Shown here: positions 43,879 to 52,727 of the stretch, one piece after another | Layout of the letters: the number at the start of each line of letters is the position of its first letter | Position numbering within the stretch: position 1 is the stretch's first letter | Source: Anaerolineales bacterium | Lineage (GTDB): Bacteria > Chloroflexota > Anaerolineae > Anaerolineales > UBA11579 | Reading direction: 5' to 3' | Length of the DNA: 64,000 nt | Assembly: GCA_019637755.1 (NCBI GenBank) | Contig: JAHBVC010000001.1 | Coordinates: 1,268,480 to 1,332,479 of the forward strand | The notes under the pieces: generated by a model | The model's input: only the letters and a program-made list of their open reading frames with translations | What the model was told of the DNA's origin: nothing | Databases searched by the model: none | Position numbers and translations under genes: made by a program

Positions 43879-46202
43879 TCGTTCTTGCTCTCCTCTTCGA
43901 AAAATGCCACAGTGCGCCCCGCTTCGGAGTCCATTATAAGCTCCAGTACCTGGCCAGGCGCACTATCCTCAACGTGTAACAACCTTAAAGTGTTCTGCAA
44001 TCCTTCCAATTCGGGCGCCCAATCCAGCAGATGGTTGCGGCCTTCATAAAAGAAGCTGCGATTGAAGATCGCGTCGGCGTCATCCAGGTGCACCGCCAGC
44101 GGATAGATGCGCGATTCGATCAAATCCTGGAAAAAATGGGTGCCATACGAGGGTTCGGGCGCCGGCCCCAACCCCGCCCCGGAGAGTTCTACCAGGGCCC
44201 GCGTGTTGTAAATGTCCGCATAGCTGACGCTGACCCCCAGATCAGGCGTGCTGGTGCCCCAGCGGCCCGGGCCCACACAGATGAACTCCTCCCCTTCCAA
44301 CAGCTTATTGATCTTGCTGATCGCACGGGTCAGCTCGCCGCGTGCCTGGCTGTTGGGCAGGCCGTAATAGCCTTCGGGCGTCACAAACAGGGCGTAGCGA
44401 ATGCCGCTGGCGCGCCCGTGCAAGGCGGCCTTGCTGGTGGAGAAGACAATGCGCTGCTTATCCATCAGCTCGGGCAGGCGCACTGCCACCTCATTCAGGT
44501 GGCTTTGTGGGCGGCACTGCAAGATAAATAACTCAATTTCCGGCTTTGCGTCGCGCGTGTGCACGCGCAGGGTGAATTCCATATCCACTGGCGAGCTGTA
44601 TTTCTTTTCGAGATGCGCCAGAATGCGCCGCATGCGCTCGGCAAAGGGCGTATTGCGCACCACCCCATCAAAGGTCAGCACCAATTGGCTCTCCGGCGCC
44701 AGGCTGGAGCGGATCGGGCTCAGATCGCCGTCCTTGTATTGCGAAGCCGCCAGGCGCAGGTGCGGGTAGCGCCCATCCAGCACCTCGCCGACCGGCAGGG
44801 TCTTGAAGGCATTGTCTTGCAGGTCGATCACGTCAATAAAATGCTGCGAATAGACGTTGATATCGCGCGGATCGCGCTGGGCGCGCAGTTCCGGGTGGCT
44901 CAGCGCCACCAAGCGCGGGTAATCATTGCCGACCTGGTCAACCGCCCGCGTGCCCATGCCGGCCACCAGGCGCACAAAGCCGGCATGGCGTTTGATCTGC
45001 GGCGACCAGCGGAACATGTTACGGCTGAAGGCCACCCCGGCGAAGTGCGGAAAGTAATAGTGGCCATAGGCTTCGCCCTGCACCACCTGGATCAGTACGG
45101 CCAGGCGCTCGTCGTAATCCTCCAGGCCATGCGAACGGCGGTAGAGCAGCGCATCGGGGTTGAGCGCGCTGGCGTACACCGCGGCGATCGCCTGGGTCAG
45201 GGCGCGCAGGTTCTCGGCATGGCTGGCCTGGTTGGGGCAGAAGAAGCTGGCGTACTTGCCAGCAAAGGAGGAGCCAAAGTTGTCTTCCAGCAGGCTGCTG
45301 GAGCGCACGATGATGGGTTGCTTGCCGATCTTCTCCAACATGATCGAAAGCTCGGTCAAGATATCTTCAGGAAAGCTGCCCGCAGCGTATTCCTGTTGGA
45401 TCTGCTCAAATTCATTGTGAATTTGGTCTTCGTCTTTGTATTTTTGATCGGCCCAGTGCATCATGCCGTTGTTGGACATGAAGGCATACATCACGTCGGC
45501 CCCCAGAAAGTACGAATCAGGAATATCCACCGAGGCGACGATGTCTTCCTCAGCCACTGCCTGCAAGATGCGCAAGGCCAGCAGCATGCCGGCGGCCTTG
45601 CCGCCCACTTTGCCCTTGCCGATCTTGTAGCGGCGGATCTCCAGCAGATCATCCAGGGTGAACCAATCTTTGGCGATGTTGATGTAGGCCAATTGGTCGG
45701 AGATCATCGATTTGAGCAGCACCACTTTGATCTCACGCTCGCGCGCCTCATGGCGGCGGCGCTGTTCGGGCGCCATGCGTGAGATCGCCTGGGCCTGCTC
45801 AAACAACGCCTCTTGCGAGGCCAGTTCCGGGTTGAAGGTGCGCAGCAGGTCTTCGCTCTCGGCACCGCGCTCGGCCAGCACGTCTTTCACCAGGCGCTCA
45901 AAGATGTCAAAGGGCAGATTGTTGGCAAAACTCAGATCGGTCAGCTGGTCGCGCACCACATCCAGGCGCAGCTTCCATTCCTCGGGCGCCTCATCGCTGA
46001 GCGCATCCACCACGCCTTCGCGTTGCTGTGAATCGATGGCCTGGTGGCGCACCATCTCCTCAAACGCCGCCGAGGTGAGGATGCCGCGTTCGAAGAGCTC
46101 ATTGCGCATCTTGGTGCGGATGCGCCGGCGCAGGGTGGGATACTGCGCCAGGGTGAGATAGATGCGATAGGCGGGATCGATCGAGTTGAGCGGCAGCGTC
46201 AT
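43875..46202 (-). CDS. PEP-synthase/PPDK N-terminal ATP-grasp domain protein of unknown function
   Basis: 775 residues. Residues 1-190 are helical and unlike PEP synthase. From about 195 a PEP/pyruvate-binding ATP-grasp domain appears: KGKVGGKAAGMLLALRIL, QPIIVRSSSLLEDNFGSSFAGKYASFF and VEFTLRVHTRDAKPEIELFILQCRPQS-like residues at 550-575. The phospho-histidine and PEP/pyruvate barrel domains of real PEP synthase are absent. Instead there is a C-terminal region containing FICVGPGRWGTSTPDLGV. It may phosphorylate something other than pyruvate. No Shine-Dalgarno is visible. Coupled to the deoxynucleoside kinase by ATGA. Confidence 0.8.
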   Translation of the reverse strand: MTLPLNSIDPAYRIYLTLAQYPTLRRRIRTKMRNELFERGILTSAAFEEMVRHQAIDSQQREGVVDALSDEAPEEWKLRLDVVRDQLTDLSFANNLPFDIFERLVKDVLAERGAESEDLLRTFNPELASQEALFEQAQAISRMAPEQRRRHEAREREIKVVLLKSMISDQLAYINIAKDWFTLDDLLEIRRYKIGKGKVGGKAAGMLLALRILQAVAEEDIVASVDIPDSYFLGADVMYAFMSNNGMMHWADQKYKDEDQIHNEFEQIQQEYAAGSFPEDILTELSIMLEKIGKQPIIVRSSSLLEDNFGSSFAGKYASFFCPNQASHAENLRALTQAIAAVYASALNPDALLYRRSHGLEDYDERLAVLIQVVQGEAYGHYYFPHFAGVAFSRNMFRWSPQIKRHAGFVRLVAGMGTRAVDQVGNDYPRLVALSHPELRAQRDPRDINVYSQHFIDVIDLQDNAFKTLPVGEVLDGRYPHLRLAASQYKDGDLSPIRSSLAPESQLVLTFDGVVRNTPFAERMRRILAHLEKKYSSPVDMEFTLRVHTRDAKPEIELFILQCRPQSHLNEVAVRLPELMDKQRIVFSTSKAALHGRASGIRYALFVTPEGYYGLPNSQARGELTRAISKINKLLEGEEFICVGPGRWGTSTPDLGVSVSYADIYNTRALVELSGAGLGPAPEPSYGTHFFQDLIESRIYPLAVHLDDADAIFNRSFFYEGRNHLLDWAPELEGLQNTLRLLHVEDSAPGQVLELIMDSEAGRTVAFFEEESKNE

Positions 46203-46204
46203 AA

Positions 46205-46249
46205 TTCAAAAAGCCGCACTCGCTTGCGCGGCGCGGCATCCTTTTTGAA
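46205..46249. terminator. Terminator between dnaN and the ATP-grasp gene
   Basis: An inner stem GCCGCAC (46213-46219)/GCGCGGC (46231-46237) with one G-U pair is flanked by TTCAAAAAG and CTTTTTGAA. On the minus strand the inner hairpin is followed by TTTTT, as expected for ending the dnaN transcript. The downstream gene starts 3 nt away, so read-through may also occur. Confidence 0.6.
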
Positions 46250-46269
46250 GCATGTAAAGAGCGTGAAAC

Positions 46270-47403
46270 TTATTTGCCCAGATGCATGGGCATGATGACA
46301 TGCAGAAAATCATCATTGCCCATCGGGCGCAACACCCCCGGGGCGGCCGCGGCGGTGGTTTCCAGCGCCACGTTGGGGGCCTTCATGGCTTCCAGCGCTT
46401 CGCGCAGGTAACGCACGTTGAAGGCGATCAAGACCGAATTGCCTTCCACTGTGGCGTCCACCTTGCTGTCGTTGGAGCCGGTTTCCTCGGCAGTCGCCGA
46501 GATGTCCACCACCCCCGGCGAATTGCCCTCGCCCGGCTTGATGTCTAACCGTGTGATGTGCGAGCTTTCGCGGGCGAAGATCTCCGCCTGGCGCGCCGCC
46601 TTCAAAAAGGCATCCGTGGCAACCACGGTGCGCGTCTTGAAGCTGGTCGGCACGATCTGTTGGATCTCAGGGAAGGCGCCTTCCACCAGTTGGCAGCGCA
46701 GCTCGGCATTCTTCATGCTGAAGATCACCTGGCCGCGGCCCGGGGGCATCACCATGCTGATGTTGTCTTTGTCATCGGTGGCAATGCGCGCCACTTCACT
46801 CAGCGCGCGTGCCGGAATGATGGCACGCATCGCCTGGTCTGCCTTGCTGCCCAGCTTGGCCTTACGAATCGAAAGGCGGAAGCCATCGGCGGCCACCAGG
46901 CTGAGGTCATTGCCTTCAACGGTAGTGAGCACGCCGGTGAGCACGGGGCGGGCGTCATCCTTCGAGGCGGCAAACACCACCTGTTGGATCATTTCTTTGA
47001 AATCACCGGCGGGCAATTCAATGCCGCTGGCTTTGTCGGGTTCGGGCATCGGCGGGAATTCTTGCGCATCGATGCCTTTGATCTCTGCTTTGGCGCGGCC
47101 GGCCTTGATGTGCAGGGTCTGCGTACGCACCGCCAGGTCCAGCTCGATCGTCTCACCAGGGAAGGTGGACACCAGGTCGATCAGGGTGCGCGCCGGCACC
47201 GTGGTGGCGCCTTCCTCACTGATCTTGGCGTTGATCCAGCAGGTAATGCCCATCTCGCGGTCCGTCGCCGACAGTTTTAGGCGCCCGTTCTCGGCAGAAA
47301 TGAGCACATTCGCCAAAACAGGGTAGGTGCTGCGCGAGGAAACGGCGCGCGAGACGATGTTGAGGCCCTGGGCCAGATTCTCTTGAGGAACGGAGACTTT
47401 CAT
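46270..47403 (-). CDS. dnaN: DNA polymerase III beta subunit (sliding clamp)
   Basis: 377 residues from the ATG 47401-47403 (MKVSVPQENLAQGLNIVSRAV), nine bases after GGGAG. Three repeated clamp folds are visible. Clear blocks are TYPVLANVLISAENGRLKLSATDREMGI in domain 1, DARPVLTGVLTTVEGNDLSLVAADGFRLS in domain 2 and IAFNVRYLREALEAMKAPNVALET with PMGNDDFLHVIMPMHL at the C-terminus. It tethers polymerase to DNA. dnaA is not adjacent and is not in the window, but a DnaA-box cluster lies 10 kb away. Monocistronic by its flanking terminators. Confidence 0.97.
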   Translation of the reverse strand: MKVSVPQENLAQGLNIVSRAVSSRSTYPVLANVLISAENGRLKLSATDREMGITCWINAKISEEGATTVPARTLIDLVSTFPGETIELDLAVRTQTLHIKAGRAKAEIKGIDAQEFPPMPEPDKASGIELPAGDFKEMIQQVVFAASKDDARPVLTGVLTTVEGNDLSLVAADGFRLSIRKAKLGSKADQAMRAIIPARALSEVARIATDDKDNISMVMPPGRGQVIFSMKNAELRCQLVEGAFPEIQQIVPTSFKTRTVVATDAFLKAARQAEIFARESSHITRLDIKPGEGNSPGVVDISATAEETGSNDSKVDATVEGNSVLIAFNVRYLREALEAMKAPNVALETTAAAAPGVLRPMGNDDFLHVIMPMHLGK

Positions 47404-47454
47404 GGGCACAAACTCCCGATAGAGCAAAAAATGCAGGGGTTACCCGCTGAATGG

Positions 47455-47460
47455 AGTATA
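47455..47460 (-). promoter_or_regulatory. Probable -10 element of dnaN
   Basis: TATACT on the minus strand, 51 nt before the ATG. No convincing -35 element is present at 17 bp. It is the only good -10 between the upstream terminator and dnaN. Confidence 0.35.
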
Positions 47461-47515
47461 CACGACAGTGCGCCCCAACGGCTGGATTCGCCCAAAATGG
47501 CCCGTTTGGGGGACG

Positions 47516-47543
47516 AAAAAGCGGGCCGTACGGCCCGCTTTTT
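47516..47543. terminator. Terminator of glutamate dehydrogenase
   Basis: A perfect 28-bp palindrome, A5-GCGGGCCGTACGGCCCGC-T5, 20 nt after the gdhA stop. It works on either strand. Confidence 0.95.
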
Positions 47544-47563
47544 ATCTGTGTTACCCGGTGGGC

Positions 47564-48850
47564 CTACAGCCAGCCGCGCAGCTGCATGGCCTCGACTACC
47601 GAGCTGATCGCTACCATGTAGGCGGCATCGCGCATGCGCACCTTCTCATTGAGTGACATCTTGAGCACTTTGCCGAAGGCTTCGGTCATCTTCATATCCA
47701 GACGCTGGATGACTTCTTCCTGCGACCAGTAGTAGTTCATGTCGTTCTGCACGCCCTCAAAGTACGAGACGGTAACGCCACCACTGTTGCACAAGAAATC
47801 CGGGATCACGAAGATCTCGCGCTTCTGCAACTCATCATCGCCTTCCAAAGTGGTGGGGCCATTGGCGCCCTCAGCTACGATCTTGACCGCATCACTGATG
47901 TGCTTGGCGCTCTCGCCGTTGATCTGGCCTTCTAGTGCCGCGGGGATGAGCACGTCTACATCTTGCGAGATCCAGTCGCCCCCATCGCTGATGGTGTAGC
48001 CAGCTTCCTGCGCTTTGGCTTTGTTGATCGAGCCATACTCGTCAGTGATGTTCTGCAGGAACTGGATATCCAGCCCCTTCTTGCTGATCACACTCAGCGA
48101 GGCCTTCTCTTCGCGATCCCAATACGAAACACACACCACTTTGCCACCCAACACTTCGGAGAAGCCGCGCCCAGCAAATTGGGCCACGTTGCCAAAACCC
48201 TGAATCGCCGCGCTGGTCTTGCTCGGATCGATCTTGAGGTGCTTCATCGCTTCGCGCACGTTATAGATCACACCATAGCCGGTGGCTTCCTTGCGGCCCT
48301 TGGAGCCGCCGCCGCCTACCGGTTTGCCGGTGATGACACCGGGGGTGTATTGGCCGGCCAGCTTGGAGTACTCATCCATCATCCAGCCCATCATTTGCGG
48401 GGTGGTGCCCACATCCGGGGCGGGCACGTCGACGCGCGGGCCGAGGTTGTGATGGATCTGCCCGACCCAGCCGCGGCACAGGTTCTCTTTCTCGCGTACG
48501 GAGAGCGAAGATGAGTCAACCGCCACACCTCCCTTGGCACCCCCCAGAGGAATATCCGCTACGGCACATTTCCAGGTCATCCACATCGCCAGGGCGCGCA
48601 CCGTATCCATCGTTTCGGACTGATGGAAGCGAATGCCGCCCTTCGTGGGGCCGCGCGAGTCGTTGTGCTGAACGCGATAGCCAAAGAACACCTTCTGGCT
48701 GCCATCGTCCATACGCACCGGAATTTGGAACTTGAACTCGCGGCGCGGCCAACGCAACTGCTCAGCCACATCGGCATCCAGATGCAGCATGCTGGCCACG
48801 TTATCAAACTGAGCCTGGGCGATGCTAAATGCGTTTGTTGTTTCGGACAT
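47564..48850 (-). CDS. gdhA: Glu/Leu/Phe/Val dehydrogenase (NAD(P)-glutamate dehydrogenase)
   Basis: 428 residues from the ATG 48848-48850 (MSETTNAFSIAQAQFDNV) after AGGAGAG. The substrate-binding lysines sit in GPTKGGIRFH (K70), WKCAVADIPLGGAKGGV (K94, K106) with the catalytic aspartate in VDVPAPDVGT. The Rossmann domain has AAIQGFGNVAQFAG. It reversibly aminates 2-oxoglutarate with NAD(P)H and ammonium. The hexameric short-type length is normal. It is separated from neighbours by a terminator and a 223-nt leader region. Confidence 0.95.
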   Translation of the reverse strand: MSETTNAFSIAQAQFDNVASMLHLDADVAEQLRWPRREFKFQIPVRMDDGSQKVFFGYRVQHNDSRGPTKGGIRFHQSETMDTVRALAMWMTWKCAVADIPLGGAKGGVAVDSSSLSVREKENLCRGWVGQIHHNLGPRVDVPAPDVGTTPQMMGWMMDEYSKLAGQYTPGVITGKPVGGGGSKGRKEATGYGVIYNVREAMKHLKIDPSKTSAAIQGFGNVAQFAGRGFSEVLGGKVVCVSYWDREEKASLSVISKKGLDIQFLQNITDEYGSINKAKAQEAGYTISDGGDWISQDVDVLIPAALEGQINGESAKHISDAVKIVAEGANGPTTLEGDDELQKREIFVIPDFLCNSGGVTVSYFEGVQNDMNYYWSQEEVIQRLDMKMTEAFGKVLKMSLNEKVRMRDAAYMVAISSVVEAMQLRGWL

Positions 48851-48906
48851 TACTCTCCTGACAATAGGGTGGGTGCTTACGGCACAGAAAGGCCGGTTAA
48901 ACAACT

Positions 48907-48936
48907 ATGCGGACACCTCGGGCTGGCTGTCCGCAT
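48907..48936 (-). repeat. Inverted repeat in the gdhA leader region
   Basis: ATGCGGACA (48907-48915) and TGTCCGCAT (48928-48936) are exact complements with a 12-nt loop, 57 nt before the gdhA ATG. It could be an operator or a leader hairpin. The rest of 48851-49073 shows no gene; a TTGAGA/GAATAA-type promoter is possible but weak. Confidence 0.5.
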
Positions 48937-49073
48937 GTACTACTGACTACTGCTGGTTTCAGACCGTTCAGGCGCTTATTCACGTCCAGATTGACCCTGA
49001 TTCTCAACAGGCCTATACCGTATCAGAGAGTTGCTTACCCGTCAAGCAAAGGCGGCGCGTACAAACGCAGCGG

Positions 49074-49628
49074 CTAGCGGCGCACGTCGTGTGCCAGGCG
49101 CACGGTCACCTGCTCGCCGCGCTGGATCACGCCAGCCTTCTCGACCCAGGCCACCAGGCCGCGTTTGCCGAGGGCATGCTTGGGAAACAGCGTGCGCAGC
49201 TCCTCGCGGCCGGGCGTTTGCGCTGCCAGGCTGCCACCGGCGATCACACAGGGCATATTCTCGCCCTCGATCACCAGGCCGGCCCCGCCTTCAAAGTACA
49301 CGCGGCTGCCGCCCGGCAACTGGGTCAGCTCCGGCACCCCGGCCAACATCAGGTTGGCGCCGATCCAGGTGGGTTCGATGACTGGCAGCGCCAACCGCTG
49401 GGCTACTTCAGCCAACTCTTCGGCGGAGACGATGGAAAGCTGGCGCACGTTGCGCACCTGGGTGCCCTTGGGATAGGGCGCCTGGGCGCGATTGGCCTTC
49501 ATCGTCGGCCCAAAATGCTTGTCGCCTACCGCGCCATCCAGTTGCAGCTCCAGACGCTCAACCGCAGTGCCGGGAAGCTCGCCGGCGGTAACCGCCAGCG
49601 CGGCCACCCAGCCCACAAGGTCGGCCAT
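49074..49628 (-). CDS. MOSC-domain protein
   Basis: 184 residues. The MOSC beta-barrel pattern is visible: DGAVGDKHFGPTMKANR, NVRQLSIVSAEEL, IGANLMLAGV, and VEKAGVIQRGEQVTVR at the end. MOSC proteins bind the molybdenum cofactor or related sulfur species and support thiol or N-hydroxylated compound metabolism. The usual nucleophilic cysteine may be the one in GENMPCVIAGG. It overlaps gatB by one base (TAATG). A Moco-enzyme-like gene lies nearby at 55556-56200, which may be relevant. Confidence 0.82.
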   Translation of the reverse strand: MADLVGWVAALAVTAGELPGTAVERLELQLDGAVGDKHFGPTMKANRAQAPYPKGTQVRNVRQLSIVSAEELAEVAQRLALPVIEPTWIGANLMLAGVPELTQLPGGSRVYFEGGAGLVIEGENMPCVIAGGSLAAQTPGREELRTLFPKHALGKRGLVAWVEKAGVIQRGEQVTVRLAHDVRR

Positions 49629-51091
49629 TAGCTTGCCTCCGCGTTCAGTTGAGCTTGGAGCTCGCTACGTACAGCGGCGGGGTTGGCTTTGCCGCCCGCT
49701 TTTTGCATCACCTGCCCAAATAAGAAGTTGAACAGGGGAGCATTGCCGGCCAGGTAGGCGGCGGCCTGCTCAGGGTGCTGCGCCAGCACTTCGCTCACCC
49801 AACTGCGCAATTGGCCAGGGTCGGAGATCTGTTGCAAGCCGCGGGCGGCAACGATCGTCGCCGGGGCGCCCCCTTCGGCAAACAGCACGTCCAGCACCTC
49901 GCGTGCGCCGGCGGCATTCACCGCGCCCCCGGCGATCAGGTCACACAGCGCGGCCAACTGGGCCGCGTCGAAACGCAATTCATTGATATCGAGATGGCTT
50001 TCGTTGATCAGGCCAAACAAGGGGCCAGTAAGCCAGTTGGCCACCAGTTTGGCATCGGCCGTTTGGGCGGCGGCCACGGCAGCTTCGTAAAAATCGGCCA
50101 CGGCACGCTCGGCCACCAGCACATCGGCGTCATACGCCTTCAAGCCATACGCGCTCACAAAGCGCTGGCGGCGTGCATGCGGCAGCTCAGGCAAGGCTTG
50201 GCGCACCTGCTCTACCCAGGCCGCTTCCAGCACCAGCGGCGGCAGATCCGGCTCAGGAAAGTAGCGGTAATCTTCGGCAAATTCTTTGGAGCGTTGGGGC
50301 ACGGTGGTGCCGCGATCATCATCCCAACCCATCGTCTGCTGTTGCACATGGCCGCCCGCTTCGACCAACTGCTCCTGGCGCGCCAGCTCATAGGCCGTGG
50401 CGCGCTCTAGTGAGCGGAAGCTATTGAGGTTTTTGATCTCGGCTCGTGTGCCAAACTCTGTGCTGCCCAAGGGGCGAATGGAGATATTGGGCTCAATGCG
50501 CATCAAGCCTTTCTCCAGATTACCTGAATTCACGCCCACATAACGCAAGATGCTGCGCAGGGCATAGGCGCAATTGCGCACAGCCTCTACGGAATGCAGC
50601 TCGGGCTCAGTGACAATTTCCAGCAGAGGTACACCGCTGCGATTTAGATCCACCAACGAATACCGCTGGCCCTCTTTGTGGATATGGGTCAGTTTGCCGG
50701 TGTCTTCTTCCATATGCACGCGGCGAATCGCCACACGCTGCGGGCCATCGGCGGTTTCGATATCCAGCCAGCCGTTTTGGGCCAATGGCTGCTCGTATTG
50801 TGAGATCTGAAAACCCTTGGGCAGATCAGGGTAGAAGTAGCTCTTGCGCGCAAAGATACTGGTGAGGTTGATGCTGCAATTCAAAGCCAGTGCTACGCGC
50901 AGCGCATACTCCACTGCCGCCTGGTTGATCACCGGTAGCATGCCGGGCATGCCAGCGCAGACCGGGCACACGGCGATGTTGGGCTCGCCCACGGTGGAAT
51001 CCACCACCGGGCAACTGCAAAACATCTTGCTGCGCGTTTCCAGCACTGCATGCACTTCAAGGCCGATCACGGGTTGGTAGCGAAGCGTCAT
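49628..51091 (-). CDS. gatB: Asp/Glu-tRNA(Asn/Gln) amidotransferase subunit B
   Basis: 487 residues from the ATG 51089-51091 (MTLRYQPVIGLEVHAVL), overlapping the upstream stop (ATGA). The zinc-type cysteines C25, C27, C42 and C45 are present, as are YPDLPKGFQISQYEQPLA, RVHMEEDTGK, DLNRSGVPLLEIVTEPEL and KGLMRIEPNISI. The C-terminal tRNA-binding YqeY-like tail is intact. It phosphorylates and amidates misacylated Glu-tRNA(Gln) and/or Asp-tRNA(Asn) with ammonia from GatA. Two unrelated genes sit between it and gatA. Confidence 0.96.
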   Translation of the reverse strand: MTLRYQPVIGLEVHAVLETRSKMFCSCPVVDSTVGEPNIAVCPVCAGMPGMLPVINQAAVEYALRVALALNCSINLTSIFARKSYFYPDLPKGFQISQYEQPLAQNGWLDIETADGPQRVAIRRVHMEEDTGKLTHIHKEGQRYSLVDLNRSGVPLLEIVTEPELHSVEAVRNCAYALRSILRYVGVNSGNLEKGLMRIEPNISIRPLGSTEFGTRAEIKNLNSFRSLERATAYELARQEQLVEAGGHVQQQTMGWDDDRGTTVPQRSKEFAEDYRYFPEPDLPPLVLEAAWVEQVRQALPELPHARRQRFVSAYGLKAYDADVLVAERAVADFYEAAVAAAQTADAKLVANWLTGPLFGLINESHLDINELRFDAAQLAALCDLIAGGAVNAAGAREVLDVLFAEGGAPATIVAARGLQQISDPGQLRSWVSEVLAQHPEQAAAYLAGNAPLFNFLFGQVMQKAGGKANPAAVRSELQAQLNAEAS

Positions 51092-52116
51092 CCCGCCTGC
51101 TCCATCGCGCCACGCACACTGGAATCGTCGCCCACATTCACCTGGCCGCGCACACCGCATACCCGGCTGCGCTCACCGATCAGCGAGTGTTTGAGCTGGC
51201 TATCCTCCACGGTGACCTCGCGCTCCAGCACGGCATCCTCAATCGTGCTATTGCGCACCGCGGACCCCGCGCCCACCGAGACATACGGCCCGAGGGTGCT
51301 ATTTTCCACCGTAGCGCTGGGGTGTACATACACCGGGGGGCGCAGCGTAACGCCATTGAGCGCAGAGAGTTCGCCGCTGTTGTCGCGGCCCTTCTCCAGC
51401 AATTTTTGATTGGTTTCCAGCACGGTATCTGGTAGGCCCGCGTCCAGCCATTCGCCTACCACTTCGGTGCGCATGCGCAGCCCCTTCTTTAGCATGATGT
51501 CAATCGCATCGGCCAGGAAGTATTCGTTCTTGGTCAGCACTCCCTTTTCCATCTGTTCATCGATGGCCGCCATCAAATCTTCGCCGCGCTTGAAGTAGTA
51601 AATGCCCACCACGGCCAGATTGTTGGCCATATCATCCGGCTTCTCGATCAAACCGCTCACCAGGCCATCGGCGCCTAGCGCTGCCACCCCAAAACGGCGC
51701 GGGTCAGGCACGGGTTTCACCCAGGCCACCGCGTCCACCGCTTCCTGATCCAGGCCGGAGAAATCCGTCTCCACTACTGTATCGACAAAGATCACCAGCG
51801 TTGGCCCGTGCATGAATTCGCGCGCCTGGGCCAGCGCATGGGATTGGCCTTTCATTTCCTTTTGTTGCACAAAGTGCGCCTTCACTTTGGGGTGCTCAGC
51901 CTGCATGTAGGCTTGCACCTGTTCGCCCAGCCAGCCAACAATGAAGACCATCTCCGCCTGCTCGGCGCCGGGGGCCGTTTGCAACAGCTTGAGCACATGG
52001 CCCAGGATCGTATCGCCGGCGGCACTGAGCAGCGGCTTAGGGCGGCTCCAGGTGTGCGGACGTAAGCGGGTGCCAAAACCAGCCATGGGCACAATGATCT
52101 TCAATGGTTCACTCAT
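51088..52116 (-). CDS. Sugar-phosphate nucleotidylyltransferase with C-terminal beta-helix
   Basis: 342 residues from the ATG 52114-52116 (MSEPLKIIVPMAGFGTRLRP). The nucleotidyltransferase signature GFGTRLRPHTWSRPKPLL is at 13-30, with VDTVVETDFS and NEYFLADAIDIML. From about 262 hexapeptide repeats (VYVHPSATVENSTLGPYVSVGAGSAV) form a left-handed beta-helix. This matches long-type glucose-1-phosphate thymidylyl/uridylyltransferases. The exact sugar is uncertain. It is translationally coupled inside the gatCAB operon. Confidence 0.88.
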   Translation of the reverse strand: MSEPLKIIVPMAGFGTRLRPHTWSRPKPLLSAAGDTILGHVLKLLQTAPGAEQAEMVFIVGWLGEQVQAYMQAEHPKVKAHFVQQKEMKGQSHALAQAREFMHGPTLVIFVDTVVETDFSGLDQEAVDAVAWVKPVPDPRRFGVAALGADGLVSGLIEKPDDMANNLAVVGIYYFKRGEDLMAAIDEQMEKGVLTKNEYFLADAIDIMLKKGLRMRTEVVGEWLDAGLPDTVLETNQKLLEKGRDNSGELSALNGVTLRPPVYVHPSATVENSTLGPYVSVGAGSAVRNSTIEDAVLEREVTVEDSQLKHSLIGERSRVCGVRGQVNVGDDSSVRGAMEQAG

Positions 52117-52727
52117 GACATCTCCCGTTTTACGCACACTAGCAAGCCCTTGCCCACGGGTAAGACCGTGGCGCGCACGCGGGCGTCATCCAGCGCGTGC
52201 TGCAGAAACGCGTCCATTTCCTGGGCGTGGCTGATGGCGTTATCGGCCACCAGCAGGCCGCCTGCAGCCAGCCGCGGCACGATGGCTTCATACAACTCAG
52301 GATACATTTCTTTTTCGCAGTCAATAAAGGCAAAGCCGATCTCGTTATAGCTAGCGAGATGGCCGCGGGCATCGCCGCGCACCAATTGCACCTTGTTGCC
52401 GATCTGGGCCTTTTCAAAGGTTTCGGCGGCCAGCTCGGCTTTATCCGGCAGCAATTCAAAGGTCACCAGTTGCACGCCGGGGCGCTGGATCGCTTGGCTG
52501 ATCCACAAGGCAGAATAACCGGCACTGGTGCCGACTTCCAGGAGTGGCCCCTCAGGGGCACTGCTCGCCAGCAGCGCCAGCAACATACCCGTTTCGGGTG
52601 GGATCTGGCGCAGGCGCTTATGTTTGGCCGTGCCATCCTGGCGGTCTTGCTGGTCGCGCTGCTCCAGGTAGGCCATGCGCTCTTGCACCGGCTTGGGCAA
52701 CTGCATCAGCACATCGCGCAGGCTCAT
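52113..52727 (-). CDS. O-methyltransferase (class I, caffeoyl-CoA OMT-like)
   Basis: 204 residues from the ATG 52725-52727 (MSLRDVLMQLPKPVQERMAY). Motif I is LLEVGTSAGYSALWI at 62-76; the metal/substrate region is FAFIDCEKEMYPELY, and LLVADNAISH follows. This is the pattern of cation-dependent O-methyltransferases of the TrmR/CCoAOMT group, some of which methylate tRNA wobble 5-hydroxyuridine. Its position between gatA and gatB makes a tRNA-related substrate attractive, but this is inference. ATGA overlaps on both sides. Confidence 0.85.
   Translation of the reverse strand: MSLRDVLMQLPKPVQERMAYLEQRDQQDRQDGTAKHKRLRQIPPETGMLLALLASSAPEGPLLEVGTSAGYSALWISQAIQRPGVQLVTFELLPDKAELAAETFEKAQIGNKVQLVRGDARGHLASYNEIGFAFIDCEKEMYPELYEAIVPRLAAGGLLVADNAISHAQEMDAFLQHALDDARVRATVLPVGKGLLVCVKREMS

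Noticed and set aside
44559-45782. Long plus-strand frame (407 codons)
   Set aside because: Antisense to the ATP-grasp protein gene; no motif, promoter or ribosome site.
46270-47403. Origin placed directly next to dnaN
   Set aside because: The dnaN flanks hold a terminator and a simple promoter but no DnaA-box cluster; the boxes lie at 57.0-57.3 kb.
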